From NCBI RefSeq assembly GCF_014041935.1, contig NZ_CP059491.1, positions 434,001 through 498,000 of the forward strand: a DNA stretch of 64,000 nucleotides, read 5' to 3'. This stretch comes from Gordonia jinghuaiqii. GTDB taxonomy: Bacteria; Actinomycetota; Actinomycetes; Mycobacteriales; Mycobacteriaceae. The position numbers were made by a program, and so were the translations under genes. Below the pieces are notes generated by a model. The model saw nothing but the letters and a program-made list of their open reading frames with translations, searched no databases and was not told where the DNA came from. This document shows, piece by piece, positions 1-7,667 of this stretch. The stretch's first letter is position 1. Every line of letters starts with the position of its first letter.

Positions 1-388
1 CGGCGTCGGGAGACCAGACGAGATCGCGCTCAGCGGGGATCGAGTGCGCCGTCAGTGCGGCGGTGGTGCTCACGTTGAACAGCACCGTGCCCAGTGATTG
101 TGTTGCGGCAGAGAGCCAGTCGGCTCGCACCATCACGCCGCTGCCATAGTCGACGCGGGTGGTGACCGGACCGGACAGCAGCAGCTGGATCAGTCCGGCG
201 GCGGTGAAGAACCAGGCACCGATGAAGAAGCAGAGGTTGACGGTCGCCGGGCCGGCCAGACTGCCGAAGCCGGGCGCCGAACCCAGCGCGAACAGGGAGG
301 ACCCGATCATGAATCCCCAGCATTGTTTCTGCAGGGTCGGAGTCAGGATCGTGCTCCGCGAGGGCGAAGCCGGGACAGCGACAGTCAT
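1..388 (-). CDS. YrhK-like small membrane protein (3' end outside window)
   Basis: The reading frame opens at an ATG at 388 and runs off the left edge, so about 129 residues are visible and the C-terminus is missing. After a polar N-terminus there are two hydrophobic segments, roughly residues 23-38 (with the sequence FMIGSSLFALGSAPGF) and residues 44-62 (NLCFFIGAWFFTAAGLIQLL). This pattern resembles the YrhK domain of small actinobacterial membrane proteins. It lies 81 bp downstream of gadB on the same strand, separated by a strong hairpin. It could be a read-through partner of glutamate decarboxylase or an independent gene. The function is unknown, and the YrhK assignment is from memory of the family pattern. 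Confidence 0.6.
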   Translation of the reverse strand, partial: MTVAVPASPSRSTILTPTLQKQCWGFMIGSSLFALGSAPGFGSLAGPATVNLCFFIGAWFFTAAGLIQLLLSGPVTTRVDYGSGVMVRADWLSAATQSLGTVLFNVSTTAALTAHSIPAERDLVWSPDA

Positions 389-410
389 CTCATACCTAGC
401 TCTGGATCGA

Positions 411-447
411 GGGGCCCCGGCCCGGACAGCGGCCGGGCCGGGGCCCC
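411..447 (-). terminator. Perfect 15-bp hairpin between gadB and the YrhK-like gene
   Basis: The arms at 411-425 (GGGGCCCCGGCCCGG) and 433-447 are exact reverse complements around a 7-nt loop. The hairpin lies just past the gadB stop codon. No T-run follows in the minus direction, so it may be a Rho-independent-like actinobacterial terminator, an attenuator of the downstream gene, or an mRNA 3'-end stabiliser. Confidence 0.6.
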
Positions 448-469
448 GATCACGGTGGGAGAACCGCGA

Positions 470-1879
470 TCAGTGGTGGAAGTGTGGCTGGTCGTCCTCC
501 CGGGGCATGGGGCCCTCGAGACGATCGAGGAACTCGACCTCGGTTCGGATGTCGGCCAAGAGAGCCCGTGCCAGATCGTGACTCAGCCCGGCGCGCACCA
601 CGATCCGCTGGACCGTCAGGTCCGCGAGGTCGTCGGCCATCGGGTATGCCGGCACCAGCCAACCCTTCATCCGGAGGCGATCGGACAGATCGTAGAGAGT
701 CCAGTTGTCGGTGTGCCCGGACTTCAGGCGCCACGCGAACACCGGGATGGTGTCACCCCTGCTGACGAGTTCGAAGGCGTCGATCTCCCCGATCTGGGAC
801 GACAACCACTGGGCCACATCGAGCGAACCCTGCTGGACCTGTCGGTAACCCTCACGGCCCAGACGCAGGAACATGTAGTACTGCAACAAGACCTGCGCAC
901 CCGGGCGCGAGAAGTTCAGCGCGAGCGTGGGCATGTCGCCGCCGAGGTACGAGCAGTGGAACACCATGCTCTCCGGGAGGGTCTCGGTGGAACGCCACAC
1001 GATCCAGCCGACGCCGGGGTAGACCAGCCCGTACTTGTGGCCGGATGTGTTGATGGACACGACCCGCTCGACCCGGAAATCCCATTCGAGGTCGGGCTGG
1101 CAGAACGGGGCGATCATCGCGCCCGACGCGCCGTCGACGTGGATCTTGACGTCGAGTCCGGTGTCTGCCTGGATCTGGTCGAGCTTCGCGGCGATCTCCT
1201 TCACCGGCTCATACATGCCCGTGTAGGTCTGACCCATGATCGCGACGACGCCGATGGTGTTCTCGTCGACGTACTTCTCCAGTTCGTACCCGTCGAGAAC
1301 CATGTGCTCGGGGCTGATCGGAACCCAGCGGGGTTCGACCTCGAAGTAGTTGCAGAACTTCTCCCAACACACCTGCACGGCGGTCGAGAGCACCAGGTTG
1401 GGGGTTTCGGTGGACTTCCCCTCGGCCTTGCGGCGGGTCTGCCAGTGGCGCTTGAGCGCGAGTCCGCCGAGCATGCAGGCCTCGGAGGAGCCGATGGTCG
1501 ACGTGCCGATCGAGTTGTCGACGTCGGGGTTGTTCCACAGATCCGCGAGGATCCGCCAGCAGCGGTCCTCGATCGCGGCCGTCTGGGGGTATTCGTCCTT
1601 GTCGATCATGTTCTTGTCGGCGGTCTCGCTGTAGAGACGTTTGGCCTCGTCGTCCATCCAGGTGGAGACGAACGTCGCGAGGTTCAGTCGCGCGTTGCCG
1701 TCGAGCATGGCCTCGTCGTGGACGATCTGATAGGCAGTGTCGGGCAGGAGCATGTCGTCGTTGAGTGCGAACTTGGGCAGTTCGGTGGCCTCGCCCGCCC
1801 GGGTGAAGACGGTGCTCAGAGTCATGGAATCGCCGACGTTGGTTGTCGTGCGGGCTCTTGAATAGGGCTCGGATGACAT
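470..1879 (-). CDS. gadB: Glutamate decarboxylase (PLP-dependent)
   Basis: Converts L-glutamate to GABA and CO2 while consuming a cytosolic proton, a classic acid-resistance and GABA-shunt step. The 469 residues match the family length (E. coli GadB has 466). The PLP-binding lysine is K282 in INTSGHKYGLVYPGVGW, and the upstream HVDGASGAMIAPF segment holds the conserved cofactor-contacting Asp. The ATG at 1879 was chosen because it follows a strong AGGAGG at about 1884-1890 and gives the MSSEPYS start; a longer frame upstream has no family similarity. No GABA/glutamate antiporter is adjacent, which is unlike enterobacterial gad loci. The neighbours are a YrhK-like membrane protein downstream and a YhgE protein upstream. 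A pair of 12-bp direct repeats lies about 40 bp upstream and may be an operator. Confidence 0.95.
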   Translation of the reverse strand: MSSEPYSRARTTTNVGDSMTLSTVFTRAGEATELPKFALNDDMLLPDTAYQIVHDEAMLDGNARLNLATFVSTWMDDEAKRLYSETADKNMIDKDEYPQTAAIEDRCWRILADLWNNPDVDNSIGTSTIGSSEACMLGGLALKRHWQTRRKAEGKSTETPNLVLSTAVQVCWEKFCNYFEVEPRWVPISPEHMVLDGYELEKYVDENTIGVVAIMGQTYTGMYEPVKEIAAKLDQIQADTGLDVKIHVDGASGAMIAPFCQPDLEWDFRVERVVSINTSGHKYGLVYPGVGWIVWRSTETLPESMVFHCSYLGGDMPTLALNFSRPGAQVLLQYYMFLRLGREGYRQVQQGSLDVAQWLSSQIGEIDAFELVSRGDTIPVFAWRLKSGHTDNWTLYDLSDRLRMKGWLVPAYPMADDLADLTVQRIVVRAGLSHDLARALLADIRTEVEFLDRLEGPMPREDDQPHFHH

Positions 1880-1919
1880 GGGTTCCTCCTGGGGTGGTTG
1901 GTGAGGTGCCGGTTGATCA

Positions 1920-1951
1920 GCGCTCGGGGTATTGGGTGAGCGCTTGGGGTA
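1920..1951 (-). promoter_or_regulatory. Two 12-bp direct repeats upstream of gadB
   Basis: GCGCTCGGGGTA at 1920-1931 and GCGCTTGGGGTA at 1940-1951 (plus-strand reading) differ at one base and are spaced exactly 20 bp apart, about two helical turns. They sit in the 140-bp gap between the yhgE-like stop and the gadB start. The arrangement suits a regulator binding one face of the helix. The regulator is not identified. Confidence 0.35.
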
Positions 1952-2019
1952 GGGGTGAAAGGACGGTTCGAGGTGATCTCGGACGGGACGGCCGCGCGGC
2001 GTGGCGGCTCTCGGCCTCC

Positions 2020-3984
2020 CTAGACTTCGACAGGCGGGTACAGGCGGTCCATCGTGTACTGGCGATTGCGTCGGGCCGCCCACGAGGAGATCAGCATGCT
2101 GACCACGGTGATGCCGGCGAGTACGGCTGTCGCGAGCCACAATCTGTAGTCGATACCACCCACGGTCAGTTGTCTCAGGCCTTCGACGGTGTATGTCATC
2201 GGATCGACATGGTGGATGTACTGGAACGGCGTGGCGGTGGTCGGCACGGGATAGATGCCTCCCGCCGACACCAGCTGCACCATCAGGAACGCCAGCGTCA
2301 CCACGCGCCCGACGGCGACGCCGAACACGGCGTTGAACATCTGGATCATCGCCATGAAGGTGGCGACCACCAGCAGCAGGAACAGGAACGTCGAGATGGG
2401 ATGGACCGCTCGGAGACCGACCGCGAAGGTGACGACCGAGTAGAGAACCGCGGCCTGGACGAATCCGATGGTGAATGCCGGTGCGTAAGAGGACAACACG
2501 ACGCGCATCGACGAAAAGCCCTGCACGATCGGACGGGACTGCAAGGGGGTCAGCAACATCCAGGTGATGATCCCGCCGACGAACAGGGCCAGCGACATGA
2601 AGAACGGGGCGAAGCCGGTGCCGAAGGTCGGGGCTTCGTGGGTGTACTGCTCCTGGAGTTCAACCGGTTGGGCCAGCGTGGAGGCGATCTTCTTTTTCTG
2701 TTCGGACGTCCACGACGGCAGTGCCTTCACGCCCTCGTCGAGCCCGGAGGCCAGTTCATCCGCACCCGCGGACAATTTCACGGTGCCGCTCGCCAGCTCG
2801 GTGGCACCGGCACTCAATTCGCCGAGACCCGTGCTGAGTTCGGCAGAGCCGCTGCTCAATTCGCCTGCGACACCGCGCGCGGCGAGCACGTCGTCGCGCA
2901 GCCCGCCGTTCTCGAGGAGTGTCATGCCCAGCCGAAGCGGACTCTGCGGGTTGCCGAGCTGCTCGGACAGCAGGGTCGCGTCCGAAGACAGTTGGGTGAG
3001 CTGATTGTTCGCGTCCGGGCCGAGTCCGTTGGTACGGAGGAACTGGCGCGCCGGCGACAACGCCTCGGCGAGGCCGCGCATGGCGGGATCGGATGAGGCG
3101 CTCAGCCGGGTGATCACCGCGTCGATGGCGGTGCCCGCCTGCGACTGTCGCTGGGCCGCTGCCGTCAGCTGGTTCGACGCCGCGGCGGCGTTGCGGGACA
3201 GCCGGTCGGCCGCGGCGTTCACCTCTGCCGGGGATATCCCGGTCCGATCGCCGGTGCCGATGGCGGCGAGCAGCGGATCGGTCGCCCGGAGAAGGGCGGC
3301 GTCGAGCGTGCCGAGTCCACCGGCGAGCTGTGCCGCGCCGTTCTTGGCCGTCACGAGGTCGGTCGCGATCTCCTGCGCCCCGGAGTTGGCGGTCCTGAGT
3401 CCGGCGGCGAGTTCGTCCGCGCCGCTCGCGGCCGTACCGAGCTTGCCCGCCACGGTGCCGACGTCGCTGAGGACGATGTCGAAGGTCTGGGCACCCACCT
3501 GGGCGCCGACCTTGTTGACCACCTGCTGTGCGGCATCCTGGCCGATGATCGTCGCCAGATAGTTGTTTGCGTCGTTGTAGGTGAAAATCAGTGGTGCCGA
3601 ACGTGGTTCGTCACTGGTCGGGGAGGCGATGGCTGCGCTGAAATCGGCGGGCAGGGTGATGGAGAAGTAGTACTTGCCGTGGGCGACACCGTCGGCGGCC
3701 TCGTCGGCGGAGACCTCCTTCAGATCGAGCTGTCCGGAATCGATCAGCCCTTGTGCGACCTGGCTTCCGGCGTCCAGCTTCTGTCCGTCGACCACCGTGC
3801 CGGTGTCCTCGTTGACCAGTGCGACCGGGATCTTGTCCGCGGCGGCGAAGGGATTCCAGAACGCCCACAGGTACATGGCCCCGTACAGCAATGGCATGAG
3901 CATGATGACGACGAGGGCCAGTCGTGGCATCCGGCCGCGGTAGTACCGCTTGAAGTCACTGCCCGGCGAGAATGCGGCAAACAT
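2020..3984 (-). CDS. YhgE/Pip-family ABC-2-type membrane protein
   Basis: A 654-residue protein with the YhgE/Pip layout. There is one N-terminal transmembrane segment (about residues 20-42, ALVVIMLMPLLYGAMYLWAF). A long extracytoplasmic domain of about 380 residues follows, with alanine-rich heptad stretches and repeated SAG/LSAG units around residues 370-410. A C-terminal block of five or six membrane helices (about 465-640) completes it. The first 60 residues (the ALVNED and DAGSQVAQGL region) are typical of the family. Members act as phage-infection proteins or as heteromeric exporters, and mycobacterial relatives are described as ABC-2 transporters. The ATG at 3984 is 6 nt after the stop of an ATPase-like gene, so the two are co-transcribed and probably form one complex. 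Confidence 0.88.
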   Translation of the reverse strand: MFAAFSPGSDFKRYYRGRMPRLALVVIMLMPLLYGAMYLWAFWNPFAAADKIPVALVNEDTGTVVDGQKLDAGSQVAQGLIDSGQLDLKEVSADEAADGVAHGKYYFSITLPADFSAAIASPTSDEPRSAPLIFTYNDANNYLATIIGQDAAQQVVNKVGAQVGAQTFDIVLSDVGTVAGKLGTAASGADELAAGLRTANSGAQEIATDLVTAKNGAAQLAGGLGTLDAALLRATDPLLAAIGTGDRTGISPAEVNAAADRLSRNAAAASNQLTAAAQRQSQAGTAIDAVITRLSASSDPAMRGLAEALSPARQFLRTNGLGPDANNQLTQLSSDATLLSEQLGNPQSPLRLGMTLLENGGLRDDVLAARGVAGELSSGSAELSTGLGELSAGATELASGTVKLSAGADELASGLDEGVKALPSWTSEQKKKIASTLAQPVELQEQYTHEAPTFGTGFAPFFMSLALFVGGIITWMLLTPLQSRPIVQGFSSMRVVLSSYAPAFTIGFVQAAVLYSVVTFAVGLRAVHPISTFLFLLLVVATFMAMIQMFNAVFGVAVGRVVTLAFLMVQLVSAGGIYPVPTTATPFQYIHHVDPMTYTVEGLRQLTVGGIDYRLWLATAVLAGITVVSMLISSWAARRNRQYTMDRLYPPVEV

Positions 3985-3990
3985 CGTGTC

Positions 3991-4755
3991 TCAGATCCGA
4001 TCTTCGAGGCCGACGAACCGGCCGTCGGTGAGGTTGTCGATGCGGATCACCTCGCGTACTCCACCTGCGGCGGTGGTCGCGTTGATGTCGGCGGTGATGA
4101 CGGTCTGGGTGCGTCCGAGCTCGACGAGGCGCTCCATGAGGTGGATCTGGTTCTCGCGCCGCGTCAGGCGGTCGACGCCGCCGACCACGAGCAACGGGGG
4201 CCGTCGGAGATTGCCGATCGCGATGCGAAGCAGTGCGGCGGTGAGCTCGGGCAGCTCCTCGACGAAGGACTCCAGGGTGGGCAGGGGGTAGGACCCGAAC
4301 ACGGGCGCGCAGATCCGCTCGAGGTCGGCCCGGTCTGCGGGGCGCACCCACCGGTACCACGGCGCCGACCAGCGGAGCTGCTCGGTGATCACGTCGCTGA
4401 CACGAATGGTCTGCTCGATGCCGTCGACCTCGTCGATCCACGCCACCGCGGAGTTGCCGAACAGGTGGTGCGCGTCGCCCGAACGTCCGAAGGCCACGAG
4501 TTCGCCGGTCGACTGCCGCATCCGACCGGCCAGGGTCAGCAGCAGCGCGGTTCGTCCACGACCGCCCGGTCCGGCGAGAACCGTGACGCCGCCGTCGGCG
4601 ATACGCAGGTCCACAGGGCCGAAAATGTGTCCCCACGACGCGTCGACACCCAGTTCACGGGCCTCGATCAAGGGCGTCTGGGCGGTGCTGAAGTCACCGC
4701 CGCGCGGTTCCGGCACCCCCTCGTGACCCGGAGTCACCTCATCCGAAGACAACAT
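3991..4755 (-). CDS. Degenerate ABC-type ATP-binding partner of the YhgE protein
   Basis: 254 residues with an ABC-ATPase outline. A beta-rich N-terminus ends in a P-loop-like GPGGRGRTALLL at about residues 63-74. A helical middle carries EELPELTAALLRIAIGNL at about 164-181, where the LSGGQ signature should be. A Walker B-like LLVVGGVD follows at about 186-193. Three departures stand out: Arg replaces the catalytic Walker A Lys, no LSGGQ can be read, and the residue after the Walker B Asp is Arg, not Glu. It is probably a weak or inactive ATPase subunit specialised for the YhgE exporter 6 nt downstream. The ATG at 4755 is the first start after a terminator-like hairpin. The function is inferred from context only. 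Confidence 0.7.
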   Translation of the reverse strand: MLSSDEVTPGHEGVPEPRGGDFSTAQTPLIEARELGVDASWGHIFGPVDLRIADGGVTVLAGPGGRGRTALLLTLAGRMRQSTGELVAFGRSGDAHHLFGNSAVAWIDEVDGIEQTIRVSDVITEQLRWSAPWYRWVRPADRADLERICAPVFGSYPLPTLESFVEELPELTAALLRIAIGNLRRPPLLVVGGVDRLTRRENQIHLMERLVELGRTQTVITADINATTAAGGVREVIRIDNLTDGRFVGLEDRI

Positions 4756-4794
4756 CGTCCAACTTTCGCGAGTAGTGCGGTAGATCCGCGCGAA

Positions 4795-4824
4795 CTGTCG
4801 TCCCCCCCGGCGGGAGGACGACAG
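4795..4824 (-). terminator. Hairpin between the 93-residue gene and the ATPase gene
   Basis: The arms CTGTCGTCC (4795-4803) and GGACGACAG (4816-4824) are perfect complements, with further partial C/G pairing inside. It lies 16 bp after the TAA of the upstream minus-strand gene and 40 bp before the ATPase start. It is either a terminator of the former or a 5'-leader structure of the latter. No T-run follows. Confidence 0.5.
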
Positions 4825-4839
4825 CGATGAATCAGGGGA

Positions 4840-5121
4840 TTACCGGGTGGTCGGGACGACTCCGCTGCCGTCTCTGATCGACGGACGGGTCTCGAGACGG
4901 ACGAACGCCGACAAGACGGCGGCCTCGTCGGGATCGCTGCCGGGGTCGTTGCCGGCCGGAAAGATCGGCACGGAAGTGTTCCCTGCTGCGGGGGTTCTCG
5001 CCGGGGTGGTCACCGAGTTCTGGTCCAGGCGTCCGGCGTTGTCGATCGGCTGATCTGAGATGTCGTATGTCCGGGAATTGCAGGCAACTGTGCGATTGTG
5101 AACTGCCGCTGCACTGGACAT
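4840..5121 (-). CDS. Hypothetical 93-residue protein
   Basis: The frame from an ATG at 5121 to a TAA at 4840 has GC-rich third positions typical of a real gene here. It gives a polar protein rich in Asp, Pro and Thr, ending in a more ordered stretch (DEAAVLSAFVRLETRPSI). There is no signal peptide, membrane helix or recognised domain. No convincing ribosome binding site precedes the ATG, so the start is uncertain or the mRNA is leaderless. It lies upstream of the ATPase-YhgE pair on the same strand but is separated by a hairpin. A competing overlapping frame looks less protein-like. The gene itself is moderately supported, and no function is offered. Confidence 0.4.
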   Translation of the reverse strand: MSSAAAVHNRTVACNSRTYDISDQPIDNAGRLDQNSVTTPARTPAAGNTSVPIFPAGNDPGSDPDEAAVLSAFVRLETRPSIRDGSGVVPTTR

Positions 5122-5528
5122 GGCTGAAACTTAGCCCAGTCATATCGGACATGTCCATCAAACGGGAAAAGGCGTTCACCGGCGCCGATGGCACGAAATT
5201 GCCTTCGTGGGGGACGCCGGAACAACGTGTCTGCTGCAGGTTCGAACCCGGTCATCGCGTGACTCAACTCACGCTAGCAGGGGGTGTCGTCCGGGTTGAC
5301 GCCGTGAGCAGACGTGTGGTCGGCCACCGTCCGGATGGCGGCCACACGAGAGCACGGCGGCTCCGATCATCTCGGAAACGGCACGTTTTTCCCGCTATCG
5401 GCGCGCAACCGACATGGCCTACTCGCCGGTGATCTGGCACATGGCCGACGTCGTAACGCAGACTCCGCGCGCGCACGGCCCGGCCCACACCGAGCGGGGC
5501 TGTCGGGGTCAGGTCGCGGCGGACGGCC
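5122..5528. other. 407-bp gap without a convincing gene
   Basis: Short open frames here have poor composition and no ribosome binding sites. Visible elements are a perfect 10-bp palindrome GGACATGTCC at 5147-5156, a small hairpin with arms CACGAA/TTCGTG (5192-5209), a tRNA T-loop-like GGTTCGAACC at about 5239-5248, and a second hairpin GCGTGA/TCACGC (5257-5274). The palindrome lies about 30 bp upstream of the 4840-5121 gene and could be an operator. Nothing else is supported. Confidence 0.35.
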
Positions 5529-6032
5529 TCAGGGCGCGAACCCGATGACCGTGGTGCCCTTCTGGCAGGCGGCGAGTACGCCCTCGAGCTGTGAGGGGGC
5601 GCACGTCCACCCCGCCACCGACTGTTGTTGACCGGTCACGATCTTCGGCGCGTACTGGGTGGCGACCGTCTTCGCCGAATCGCAGGTCACCTCGCCGGCC
5701 AGGACCAGGACGCGCAGGGCGCCGTCGGGGCCGGGCACGGTGCCGCAGGTGGTGTCGGATTCGTCTGAGGCGACCTCGGACCGCGTCGTGTCCGTGGCGG
5801 GCTTGCGGCCGCCGACGACGGGCGGGGACGTCGACGGGCGATCCTCGGTGGGGCCGGATGATGCCGCGACGCTGGTCGCGGCGGTCGAGGATGCCGTGGT
5901 CACGTCCTGTTCGTCGCCGCACCCGACCAGCGCGAACATTGCCACCGAGAGTCCGAGTGCAGTTCCGGCGACCCTGCTCGCTCCGCGGACGCGGGTTCCG
6001 GCGGCGGTGACGGGGCGAGTTCTGCGCGACAT
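5529..6032 (-). CDS. Putative secreted lipoprotein
   Basis: 167 residues beginning with a twin-Arg-containing, positively charged N-region (MSRRTRP). A hydrophobic segment ends in the lipobox LVGC at about residues 35-38, so the mature protein should be lipid-anchored on the outer face of the membrane. A Ser/Thr/Pro-rich linker (about residues 45-90) leads to a compact C-terminal domain with four cysteines (CGTVPGPDG, TCDSAK, TCAPSQ, ACQKG), which probably form disulfides. It is transcribed divergently from tgt across about 100 bp. Similar small lipoproteins occur in Gordonia and Rhodococcus, but I know no function for them. Confidence 0.75.
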   Translation of the reverse strand: MSRRTRPVTAAGTRVRGASRVAGTALGLSVAMFALVGCGDEQDVTTASSTAATSVAASSGPTEDRPSTSPPVVGGRKPATDTTRSEVASDESDTTCGTVPGPDGALRVLVLAGEVTCDSAKTVATQYAPKIVTGQQQSVAGWTCAPSQLEGVLAACQKGTTVIGFAP

Positions 6033-6139
6033 GGTTCCCCACGTTAGCGAACCCGTTCGCCGAGTCCGGGCGGGTCCTGCTCCCCGTCCGGATCGCCACC
6101 GGTTTGGGCGGCGGGCGTCGACCTGGGAAGATGCTCGGC

Positions 6140-7402
6140 GTGAGCAGTACCGGAACCGAAGTCGCCGACCCCACCTATGCCGTCGGCACCACCTTGGCCG
6201 GCACCCGCGGCCGTACCGGGGTCATCAGCACTCCACACGGCGTGATCCAGACCCCGGCATTCGTTCCGGTGGGTACCAAGGCGACGGTGAAGACCGTTCT
6301 GCCCGAGTCGGTGGCCGCGCTCGGCGCCCAGGCCGTGCTCGCCAACGCCTATCACCTCTACCTGCAGCCGGGGCCGGAGATCATCGACGCGGCGGGCGGG
6401 CTCGGCGCGTTCATGAACTGGCCGGGACCCACCTACACCGACAGCGGTGGATTCCAGGTGATGTCGCTGGGTGCGGGTTTCAAGAAGGTCATCTCGATGG
6501 AGGCCAACGGCACCCCCGACGACGACCTCACCGCCAACGGCAAGGAGCGACTCTCACGCGTCGACGACGACGGGGTCACCTTCAAATCGCACCTCGACGG
6601 CTCGACGCACCGCTTCACCCCCGAGGTGTCCATGCAGATCCAGCATCAGCTCGGCGCCGACATCATCTTCGCCTTCGACGAACTGACGACCCTGATGAAC
6701 ACCCGTCGGTATCAAGAGGATTCGCTGGAGCGGACCCGCCTGTGGGCGATCCGGTGCCTCGACGAACACAACCGGTTGAGTGTCGAGCGGGCGCACCGTC
6801 CGCAGCAGTCGCTGTGGGGTGTCATCCAGGGCGCACAGTACGAGGATCTGCGTCGCAAAGCGGCCCGTGATCTCGTCGCGCTCAGCGACGCCGACCGCGC
6901 GGTCGGCGGAAAAGGCTTCGGCGGCTACGGCATCGGCGGCGCGCTGGAGAAGGACAACCTCGGCACCATCGTCGGTTGGGTCAACGACGAACTGCCCGAG
7001 GACGCCCCGAAACATCTGCTCGGCATCAGCGAACCCGACGACATCTTCACCGCCATCGAGAACGGCGTCGACACCTTCGACTGCGTATCGCCGACCCGCG
7101 TCGCACGCAACGGTGCCATCTACTCGCTCGACGGTCGCTACAACGTCACCAATGCCAAGTACCGCAAAGACTTCCGTCCGCTCGACCCCGAGATCGAGAA
7201 CTACACCTCGCAATACAGCCGCGCCTACCTGCACCACCTGTTCAAGGCGAAGGAAGGCCTCGGTGCCACACTCGCGACGCTGCACAATGTGTCGTTCATC
7301 GTGACCCTCGTCGACCGTGCCCGCGAGGCGATCGAGAACGGGAACTACACCGAGTACCGGGACGAGTTCCTGCGGCGTTATTACGGTTCGTCGCGGGACT
7401 GA
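6140..7402 (+). CDS. tgt: tRNA-guanine transglycosylase (variant without zinc cysteines)
   Basis: The family exchanges guanine-34 of GUN-anticodon tRNAs for a queuosine precursor or queuine. Conserved parts are visible: DSGGFQVMS with catalytic D101, WGVIQGAQY, and FDCVSPTR with the nucleophilic Asp. The C-terminal TSQYSRAYLHHLF segment is also present. Two oddities are seen. The canonical CxCxxC zinc site before YSRAYLHHL is replaced by IENYTS (residues 352-357). There is also an insertion of about 20 residues after SLGAG. The start is a GTG at 6140 with GGGAAG 9 nt upstream; an ATG at 6131 abuts that site and is less likely unless translation is leaderless. gluQ, the other queuosine-linked gene, lies 3 kb away. 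No queuosine synthesis genes are in view, so salvage of queuine or preQ1 is inferred. Confidence 0.9.
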   Translation: MSSTGTEVADPTYAVGTTLAGTRGRTGVISTPHGVIQTPAFVPVGTKATVKTVLPESVAALGAQAVLANAYHLYLQPGPEIIDAAGGLGAFMNWPGPTYTDSGGFQVMSLGAGFKKVISMEANGTPDDDLTANGKERLSRVDDDGVTFKSHLDGSTHRFTPEVSMQIQHQLGADIIFAFDELTTLMNTRRYQEDSLERTRLWAIRCLDEHNRLSVERAHRPQQSLWGVIQGAQYEDLRRKAARDLVALSDADRAVGGKGFGGYGIGGALEKDNLGTIVGWVNDELPEDAPKHLLGISEPDDIFTAIENGVDTFDCVSPTRVARNGAIYSLDGRYNVTNAKYRKDFRPLDPEIENYTSQYSRAYLHHLFKAKEGLGATLATLHNVSFIVTLVDRAREAIENGNYTEYRDEFLRRYYGSSRD

Positions 7403-7667
7403 GCCGCCGATCGGCCGGGCTGTGGCCGTCGTCACGGAACCGGTTGCATGATCCCGGTACGTTGTGCGCCACGTACGGCGCGGTTGCGTACACCCACCAA
7501 GACTCGGCACCCTGTAGGGGTAGTCGAGTACCAGCGAGAGAGACGATGAGACGCGGAAAGCGCCGAAAACGCCGACGACGACACATGTCGGCCCCCAGTT
7601 GTGAACTGAACAACGGTGAACTGAACACGGCAGGCGTTCTGCCTGCCCCCGACCCCGGGACGGCGAC
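7403..7667 (+). promoter_or_regulatory. 265-bp leader of the CNNM transporter operon
   Basis: No gene was found here. The stretch holds a two-part hairpin (ACTCG 7502-7506 with CGAGT 7525-7529, and ACCC 7509-7512 with GGGT 7518-7521). It also has a 12-bp direct repeat GTGAACTGAACA at about 7600-7630 and a small GGCAGG/CCTGCC hairpin at about 7630-7648, close to the ATG of the first transporter. The length and structure suggest a regulated 5' leader. I could not match it to the M-box or another known riboswitch by eye. Confidence 0.3.

Noticed and set aside
98..1861. 587-residue plus-strand reading frame across gadB
   Set aside because: It is antisense to a certain gadB gene with all catalytic motifs. 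Long antisense frames are expected in high-GC DNA, and this one has no recognisable domain.
5185..5260. Possible tRNA or tRNA-derived attachment site, from GGTTCGAACC and a partly matching acceptor (GCCGATG/CATCGCG)
   Set aside because: The T-stem has a mismatch, the acceptor pairs only partly, and neither an anticodon arm nor a normal D-arm can be drawn on either strand.
7403..7667. M-box magnesium riboswitch upstream of the CNNM genes
   Set aside because: The conserved M-box core sequences could not be found by eye; only generic hairpins are present. A covariance search would decide.
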